A stretch of 16,622 bases of DNA from CAMNAO01 sp045605145 (GTDB lineage: Bacteria > Bacillota > Clostridia > Oscillospirales > Oscillospiraceae): assembly GCA_045605145.1 (NCBI GenBank), contig JAZUPH010000074.1, forward strand, positions 1 through 16,622, written 5' to 3'. The position numbers were made by a program, and so were the translations under genes. Below the pieces are notes generated by a model. That model was given only the letters and a program-made list of their open reading frames with translations. It was not told where the DNA came from and ran no database searches. Position 1 is the first letter of the stretch. Every line of letters starts with the position of its first letter. Positions 13,601 to 16,622 of this stretch are shown piece after piece.

Positions 13601-14171
13601 CGATGACGTCAACGTCTTCGTCTTCAACACCGAGGTTTACTCCAACACCGGTGGTCAGGCTTCCAAGGCTTCCAACATCGGCCAGGTTGCTCAGTTCGCA
13701 GCCGCCGGTAAGAACATCCAGCCCAAGAGCCTGTCTGAGATCGCCATGAGCTACGGCTATGTCTATGTCGCACAGATCGCCATGGGCGCCAACATGAAGC
13801 AGACTCTCGACGCCATCCGTGAGGCTGAGGCTTATCCCGGCCCGTCCCTGATCATCGGCTACGCTCCCTGTGAGATGCACAGCATCAAGGGCGGCATGAT
13901 GAACTGCCAGACCGAGATGAAGAAGGCTGTTGAGTGCGGCTACTGGAACCTGTACCGCTTCAACCCCGCCAAGGAGAAGCCCTTCACTCTGGACAGCAAG
14001 GATCCCAAGGACGGCTATCAGGACTTCCTGAAGAGCGAGGCTCGTTATGCCCGTCTGGCTACCGAGTTCCCCGAGAGAGCTAAGGAGCTGTTCGTCAAGA
14101 ACGAGCAGGCCGCCATGGCCCGCTATAAGCACCTGCAGCGCCTGAAGGCTATGTACGACACTGTCGACTGA
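10608..14171 (+). CDS. nifJ: Pyruvate:ferredoxin (flavodoxin) oxidoreductase, single-chain PFOR
   Basis: This 1187-residue, full-length homodimer-type enzyme oxidises pyruvate with CoA to acetyl-CoA and CO2, passing electrons to ferredoxin or flavodoxin. The N-terminal pyruvate domain begins 'MDGNNAAAYVSYAFTEVAAI' and contains 'YPITPSSPMADY'; a transketolase-C-like domain follows (about 260-410), then the gamma-type domain (about 420-640). Two 2[4Fe-4S] ferredoxin motifs are C698-x2-C-x2-C-x3-C708 and C753-x2-C-x2-C-x3-C763. The proximal cluster uses C818, C821, C846 and C1088. Thiamine-diphosphate residues lie in 'GGDGWAYDIGYGG' and 'NTEVYSNTGGQ'. ATG 10608 has AAGGGAGA at 7 nt. Codons are strongly biased and the gene has its own promoter and terminator, fitting high expression. 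Confidence 0.99.
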   Translation: MARKFKSMDGNNAAAYVSYAFTEVAAIYPITPSSPMADYSDQWAANGQKNIFGTTVKVTEMQSEGGAAGAVHGSLNAGALTTTYTASQGLLLMIPNMYKIAGELLPGVFHVSARSLATHALNIFGDHSDVYACRQTGFAMLAETNVQEIMDLGAVAHLSAIKGRVPFLNFFDGFRTSHEIQKVAIWDYDDLKDMVDMDAVKAFRERALNPEHPTMRGSHENGDIFFQNREASNKYYEAVPGIVEEYMGKVNEKLGTNYQLFNYYGAEDAERVIIAMGSFCDVAEEVIDYLVAQGVKVGLVKVRLYRPFRADKLIAAIPATCTKIAVLDRTKEPGSLGEPLYMDVVTALAANGRQATVIGGRYGLGSKDTPPSSVFAIFDELKKDAPKPQFTVGIVDDVTNLSLVEMDRESTPSTAAEGTIECKFWGLGGDGTVGANKNSTKIIGDHTDKYIQSYFQYDSKKTGGVTISHLRFGDKPIKSPYYINKADFVACHTPAYVTKGFKMVQDVKPGGVFMINCQWDFDELCHHLDADAKRYIARNNIQLYTINAIDLAQKVGMGKRTNTILQSAFFTLAGVLPQEEALQYMKDAAEKSYLKKGRDVVEANWKAIDAGATAFVKVDVPADWINAVDTKEAAAHEGDAKTVAMVKNILDPVGRMDGDSLPVSAFVEYADGTFQQGASAYEKRGVATLMPVWNAQTCAQCNMCSYVCPHATIRPYALNEEEAANAPEQTKMVPHKLSKGKYQYTLALSPLDCMGCGVCITVCPTKSLTVASAESQLAEQPVFDYMVKNVSVKKELANPATVIGSQYLKPYLEFSGSCAGCAETSYARLVTQLYGDKMIISNATGCSSIWGGPAATSPYCKDENGKGPAWANSLIEDNAEHGYGMYLGQKYIRDNLIETVKALIAIEYCDEGIVAAANEYLATVNNTTTNTDAANKLVAAIEAVVSTKPECPCEACKLAREVLAKKDYLAKKSVWIFGGDGWAYDIGYGGLDHVLASGDDVNVFVFNTEVYSNTGGQASKASNIGQVAQFAAAGKNIQPKSLSEIAMSYGYVYVAQIAMGANMKQTLDAIREAEAYPGPSLIIGYAPCEMHSIKGGMMNCQTEMKKAVECGYWNLYRFNPAKEKPFTLDSKDPKDGYQDFLKSEARYARLATEFPERAKELFVKNEQAAMARYKHLQRLKAMYDTVD

Positions 14172-14206
14172 GTCTTTAAGCTGACAGAAAGTTAATACAC
14201 AGCGCA

Positions 14207-14237
14207 GCGCCCCGACGAAGGTCGGGGCGCCGTTTTT
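14207..14237 (+). terminator. Intrinsic terminator of nifJ
   Basis: GCGCCCCGAC / GTCGGGGCGC form a perfect 10-bp stem with a GAAG loop, followed by CGTTTTT. It lies 35 nt after the nifJ stop and only a few bases from the convergent regulator's stop at 14244. Confidence 0.95.
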
Positions 14238-14243
14238 ATCTGT

Positions 14244-15344
14244 TCACTTTTGGCGCAACCGTCTTCTTATCCGGTTCAGATGTCTTTCAAAATAACCCTG
14301 GGAGATGAATTCTGCCAGAACATACTGGTCAAAAGACGGAACGGTACATGAATAGAAGCCGAGTCGGGCTTCATATCGTTCCAGCAGACCATCGGGCAGA
14401 ACCATATAGCCCATGCGTATGGACGGCGCAAGAGATTTGCTGAAGGTGTTCATATATACGACACGGCCGGAATCATCCATGGAATACACTGTCTCCAGCG
14501 GCATGCGATGCAGGCTGAACTCAGAGGCAAAGTCATCCTCTATAATATACCCAGCCCGCTCTTTAGCCCAGGCGAGATATTCATACCGCCGCGATGCCGG
14601 GGCCGTCACACCGGAGGGATAGCTGTTAAAGGGCGTGATGTGCAACACGTCCGCCGACGCACCGGCAAGCGCATCGGGGGAGATGCCTTCCTGATCCATA
14701 ATCAGCGGCTCACAGCGAATACCATGTGCCTCATATACCATGCGGATCTTGCTGTATGACGGGTCCTCAAGGCCAAAAACTGTGTCTGTCCCAAACAACT
14801 GTGCCACCAAACCGTATAGATACTCCGCACCGGATCCCACAACAATATTCTCCGGTGAAACGCTCATGCCGCGATAGCTTCGCAAATGCTCTGCAATGGC
14901 CTGACGCAGTACAGCGCAGCCGTTGTGTGGCGGCTTGGTCAACAGACGGTCGCCGTATTCTGCCATCACTTGACGCATGATGCGGGTCAAAACCGAAAAA
15001 GGAAACTCGGCAGATGTGTCCGCTTGAGGATCAGTCTCAACCTCCTGCGAAATGCTCTTGGAAGTTTTCGTCGGCAATCCGGCATGCGGTACCGCAGATT
15101 TTTCCGTTCCGCTGACAAAAAAGCCGCTGCGGGGGCGGCTGTAAATATACCCCTCCGCCAAAAGCTGGGCATAAGCTGTCTCCACCGTGACCACGCTCAG
15201 ACCCAGATGCTCCGCCAAAGTTCGCTTGGAGGGCAGGCGTTCGTTCTCAGATAAGACGCCTGACAAAATATCCCCTTTTATGCAGGCGTAAAGATGTTCA
15301 TATTTAGATTTGCCTTGTAAATTTTCAAAGCTGTAAGTTAACAT
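14244..15344 (-). CDS. MocR/PdxR-type GntR regulator with aminotransferase-like domain, C-terminally short
   Basis: This 366-residue protein has an N-terminal GntR winged helix (about 8-75: 'YEHLYACIKGDILSG', 'LPSKRTLAEHLGLSVVTVETAYAQLLAEGY'), a linker, and a fold-type-I aminotransferase domain. The domain includes 'VGSGAEYL', 'EDPSYSKIR', 'YIIEDDFASEF' and the PLP lysine K303 in 'NTFSKSLAPSIRMG'. MocR proteins use PLP as co-ligand to control B6, GABA or other amine genes. Members are usually 440-500 residues; this one stops at 'RIRRRLRQK', where about 90-100 residues of the small domain should continue. Start is ATG 15344 with AAGG at 6 nt; a longer TTG start at 15428 overlaps the -35 and is rejected. 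It is divergent from an ECF S component. Confidence 0.87.
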   Translation of the reverse strand: MLTYSFENLQGKSKYEHLYACIKGDILSGVLSENERLPSKRTLAEHLGLSVVTVETAYAQLLAEGYIYSRPRSGFFVSGTEKSAVPHAGLPTKTSKSISQEVETDPQADTSAEFPFSVLTRIMRQVMAEYGDRLLTKPPHNGCAVLRQAIAEHLRSYRGMSVSPENIVVGSGAEYLYGLVAQLFGTDTVFGLEDPSYSKIRMVYEAHGIRCEPLIMDQEGISPDALAGASADVLHITPFNSYPSGVTAPASRRYEYLAWAKERAGYIIEDDFASEFSLHRMPLETVYSMDDSGRVVYMNTFSKSLAPSIRMGYMVLPDGLLERYEARLGFYSCTVPSFDQYVLAEFISQGYFERHLNRIRRRLRQK

Positions 15345-15365
15345 AGCTGACCTTATAAAATATTT

Positions 15366-15396
15366 ATTATCTGATATTTTAACAATATCAGATAAT
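15366..15396. promoter_or_regulatory. Perfect 13-bp inverted repeat (5-bp spacer): candidate operator for the MocR-type regulator
   Basis: The left arm ATTATCTGATATT (15366-15378) and right arm AATATCAGATAAT (15384-15396) are perfect reverse complements separated by TTAAC. It sits between the divergent regulator and transporter genes and just downstream of the regulator's predicted start site. It is therefore well placed for autoregulation and for control of the transporter. Transcribed toward the regulator it could also form a 5' hairpin. Confidence 0.68.
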
Positions 15397-15399
15397 GTA

Positions 15400-15428
15400 A
15401 TAATATACAGTGTATCCACCACTGTCAA
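15400..15428 (-). promoter_or_regulatory. Sigma-A promoter of the MocR-type regulator, with a small inverted repeat inside
   Basis: On the minus strand: consensus -35 TTGACA (15423-15428), 17 bp and -10 TATTAT (15400-15405). A 6-bp inverted repeat ACAGTG...CACTGT (15407-15412 / 15420-15425) fills the spacer and enters the -35. A transporter promoter in the opposite direction must lie in the same 96 bp; TAATAT (15401-15406) is a possible -10, but I see no convincing -35. Confidence 0.75.
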
Positions 15429-15440
15429 GGAGGTTACATT

Positions 15441-15959
15441 ATGAACAGCAAAAACAAATATTCCACCAAACTGATATGTATCACCGCAATGTTTATGGCC
15501 ATGAATATTGCCCTCAGCTCATTTGGCATGCCTGTCCCGGGCGGTCACCTTTACCTTAACGACATTGTTATCTGCACCGCCGCTATTCTGCTGCCTGCGT
15601 TCCCTGCCTTTGTAGTGGGCGGTATTGGCGCATTTATTGGCGACATGATATTCTACCCCACCCCCATGTTCGTGTCGCTGGTGACCCACGGTCTGCAGGC
15701 TGTTGTCATCTCTCTGTGCGCACGCAAGCTGTTCGGCGGCAAAAAACCGGTCGCTGCATCCGTCATTGGCGTGACCATAGGTGCCGTCATCATGGTTGTG
15801 GGGTACAGCCTTGGCCGCGCTTTCATTTACAGCACACCCGAGTACGCCATACTCAAGCTGCCCTTCCAGATACTGCAGGCCGCAGTTGGTGCCATTGTCG
15901 CCGTCCCACTGTGCCACACCGCCGGTGTAAAGAAACTGTATGACAGACTGATGAAGTAA
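15441..15959 (+). CDS. ECF transporter S component (vitamin-binding subunit), possibly vitamin B6-related
   Basis: This 172-residue, six-helix membrane protein resembles the ECF-type S components of the PF07155 group: 'MFMAMNIALSSFGMPVPGGHLYLNDIVICTAAILL' is followed by 'GGIGAFIGDMIFYPTPMFVSLVTHGLQAVVI' and 'LKLPFQILQAAVGAIVA'. S components capture a vitamin or metabolite and dock to a shared energising module (EcfA1, EcfA2, EcfT), which is not encoded here. The divergent PLP-binding MocR regulator suggests a B6 vitamer or an amine-type metabolite as cargo; this is inference from context. ATG 15441 has a perfect AAGGAGG 7 nt upstream. It is a single gene ended by the hairpin at 15962-15992. 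Confidence 0.87.
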   Translation: MNSKNKYSTKLICITAMFMAMNIALSSFGMPVPGGHLYLNDIVICTAAILLPAFPAFVVGGIGAFIGDMIFYPTPMFVSLVTHGLQAVVISLCARKLFGGKKPVAASVIGVTIGAVIMVVGYSLGRAFIYSTPEYAILKLPFQILQAAVGAIVAVPLCHTAGVKKLYDRLMK

Positions 15960-15961
15960 AA

Positions 15962-15993
15962 GACAGCCAAGGCATTACGCCTTGGCTGTTTTC
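15962..15993. terminator. Bidirectional terminator between the S component and the small membrane protein
   Basis: CAGCCAAGGC / GCCTTGGCTG form a 10-bp perfect stem with an ATTAC loop, followed by TTTTCG on the plus strand. The minus side has TCTTTTA after the stem. It lies between convergent stops at 15959 (+) and 15995 (-). Confidence 0.92.
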
Positions 15994-15994
15994 G

Positions 15995-16327
15995 TCATTT
16001 CAAATACTTTTTCAAGATTCTTGTGTAGGCATAGGCTAAACCCAGTGAGCCGAAAACGCAGGCCACACCCAGCAGAATTGCGCCGTCAACGGGGCGCCAA
16101 ATCCCCAGCAGCCCCGCGACCCAAAACAGCAGCGAATATACGATCCACATAATGCCGTTGGCACGGTTGTATGCCTTCACATCACTTAGCTGCTCGGCTT
16201 TCAGATCATCCTCCGACCCGGACCAGAACCACATGGGCTTTTCCCGTCTCATGGCAAAAATGCCAATGCCGTCAAACAGTAGCGCACAGCCGCAGCCGCA
16301 CAGTATCCAGATTATCTTGCCCGCCAT
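15995..16327 (-). CDS. Small membrane protein of unknown function (110 aa, three helices)
   Basis: From ATG 16325-16327 (AGGAG about 9 nt upstream) this frame gives 110 residues with membrane segments at about 4-25, 58-77 and 80-102. Between helices 1 and 2 is a polar loop, 'RREKPMWFWSG...LSDVKAYNRANGIMW', whose 'KPMWFW' and 'DVKAYNRANG' pieces look conserved among clostridial membrane proteins. I cannot name a characterised family. Helix 1 contains two closely spaced cysteines (C10, C12, with C14). The reading frame extends upstream to 16618, but that part overlaps the promoter and the UvrD-like gene and is not coding. The gene is divergent from the UvrD-like helicase. Confidence 0.75.
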   Translation of the reverse strand: MAGKIIWILCGCGCALLFDGIGIFAMRREKPMWFWSGSEDDLKAEQLSDVKAYNRANGIMWIVYSLLFWVAGLLGIWRPVDGAILLGVACVFGSLGLAYAYTRILKKYLK

Positions 16328-16348
16328 GGCACTCCGCTCCTTTCCGGA

Positions 16349-16387
16349 TGATACGGTCATTGTATCACAGCGCCCCGCAGAGCGCAA
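16349..16387 (-). promoter_or_regulatory. Promoter of the small membrane protein, -10 overlapped by an inverted repeat
   Basis: On the minus strand: -35 TTGCGC (16382-16387), 17 bp and -10 TACAAT (16359-16364). TGATAC (16349-16354) and GTATCA (16362-16367) are perfect inverted copies that cover part of the -10, a possible repressor site. Confidence 0.5.
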
Positions 16388-16404
16388 GAGTATGGCATCC
16401 GCCG

Positions 16405-16433
16405 TTGCCAATTCTCCCTTTTGGTTGTATAAT
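16405..16433 (+). promoter_or_regulatory. Sigma-A promoter of the UvrD/PcrA-like helicase
   Basis: -35 TTGCCA (16405-16410), 17 bp and consensus -10 TATAAT (16428-16433), about 33 nt before the ATG at 16467. Confidence 0.85.
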
Positions 16434-16466
16434 ATAGGCACTAAATTTACTGAAAGCGGACGCACC

Positions 16467-16622
16467 ATGACAAACGAGCTTAAGAAAAGATTTATACAGG
16501 CGCGGCGGGCCATCATCGCCCGTGATTTTGAGCGCCTTAACGATATGCAGCAGAAGGCCGTTCTTGCAACCGAGGGTCCTCTCCTTGTTTTGGCCGGCGC
16601 GGGCAGCGGCAAAACCACCGTG
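16467..16622 (+). CDS. UvrD/PcrA-like superfamily 1 DNA helicase (3' partial)
   Basis: Only the first 52 residues are present. They contain the Q motif 'RLNDMQQKAV' (23-32) and Walker A 'AGAGSGKTT' (43-51), in the order and spacing of the UvrD/Rep/PcrA group of 3'-5' DNA helicases. The extra N-terminal helix 'ELKKRFIQARRAIIARDFE' before the Q motif is a form I associate with clostridial PcrA-like proteins. The rest lies outside the window, so subtype (PcrA, UvrD or AddA-like) cannot be fixed. ATG 16467 has only a weak Shine-Dalgarno (AGCGGA), but the protein alignment and promoter distance support it. Confidence 0.9.
   Translation, partial: MTNELKKRFIQARRAIIARDFERLNDMQQKAVLATEGPLLVLAGAGSGKTTV

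Noticed and set aside
10827..14132. A 1,101-codon open frame on the minus strand inside nifJ
   Set aside because: It is exactly codon-aligned to nifJ and arises because nifJ avoids TTA, CTA and TCA. The product is a low-complexity string of L, G, V, D and A with no family features or ribosome-binding site.
15345..15428. 28-residue N-terminal extension of the MocR-type regulator from TTG 15428
   Set aside because: It would begin in the TTGACA -35 box and translate the operator region; ATG 15344 has a Shine-Dalgarno and matches the expected GntR start.
15345..15440. TPP, FMN or other vitamin riboswitch ahead of the ECF S component
   Set aside because: The leader between any plausible start and the ATG is too short (under about 50 nt) and lacks conserved riboswitch elements; the symmetry present is operator-like.
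16328..16618. N-terminal extension of the small membrane protein (to 207 codons)
   Set aside because: It overlaps the UvrD-like coding start and two promoters on the other strand; the part from 16327 alone is membrane-protein-like with a Shine-Dalgarno.
1..16622. Defence island, prophage or transposon content
   Set aside because: No integrase, transposase, toxin-antitoxin, restriction or phage-like protein was found in any frame, and no terminal inverted repeats flank a gene block.

Overview
The window looks like chromosome from an anaerobic, moderately GC-rich member of the Clostridia, most likely Oscillospiraceae/Ruminococcaceae-like. The evidence is a large pyruvate:ferredoxin oxidoreductase gene with extreme codon bias, an ECF-type vitamin transporter S component, strong Shine-Dalgarno sequences, sigma-A promoters with 17-18 bp spacers, compact intergenic hairpin terminators, and small DUF6472-like and glycine-zipper proteins. 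No tRNA, rRNA, IS element, phage gene or CRISPR array was found. All gaps between genes are under 300 bp and are mostly filled by promoters, operators and terminators.

Layout. (1) 1-345: 3' end of a surface or secreted protein with a proline/glutamate tail encoded by a 12-bp tandem repeat, then a terminator shared with the next gene. (2) 357-2618 (-): a SUV3-like RNA helicase with an extra N-terminal region and a C-terminal zinc-knuckle, the most unusual gene here. Its promoter is back-to-back with that of (3) 2773-4212 (+): a YhcC/TIGR01212-type radical SAM protein followed by a GreA/GreB-family elongation factor. (4) 4289-4867 (-): a CDP-alcohol phosphatidyltransferase (PgsA-like) with an 11-bp-period direct repeat in front of it. 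(5) 8128-4961 (-): a four-gene operon from one good promoter: a secreted PIG-L/LmbE-type deacetylase, a DUF6472-like small protein (overlapping start), a class-I glutamine-amidotransferase-like gamma-glutamyl hydrolase (PuuD type) and an HSL-type esterase, ending at a hairpin. (6) 8166-8339 (-): a 57-residue glycine-zipper protein. (7) 8409-9099 (+): a PAP2 phosphatase with its own promoter and terminator. (8) 9171-10358 (+): an AGE-family sugar epimerase lacking a residue usually considered catalytic. (9) 10501-14237 (+): nifJ (PFOR) with its own promoter and terminator. (10) 14244-15344 (-) and 15441-15959 (+): a C-terminally short MocR-type (GntR plus aminotransferase) regulator divergent from an ECF S component, with a perfect 13-bp inverted repeat between them. 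(11) 15995-16327 (-): a small membrane protein. (12) 16467 to the end (+): start of a UvrD/PcrA-like helicase.

How the genes relate. PFOR is central energy metabolism. The MocR/ECF pair suggests local control of uptake of vitamin B6 or a related cofactor. PgsA and PAP2 act on membrane lipid or lipid-carrier phosphates. The deacetylase/amidohydrolase/esterase operon looks like a set of hydrolases acting on amide and ester bonds, with an unknown shared substrate. The strongest leads are the SUV3-like helicase, the truncated MocR with its operator candidate, and the epimerase with the altered active site. No wholly new multi-gene defence or mobile system could be demonstrated.
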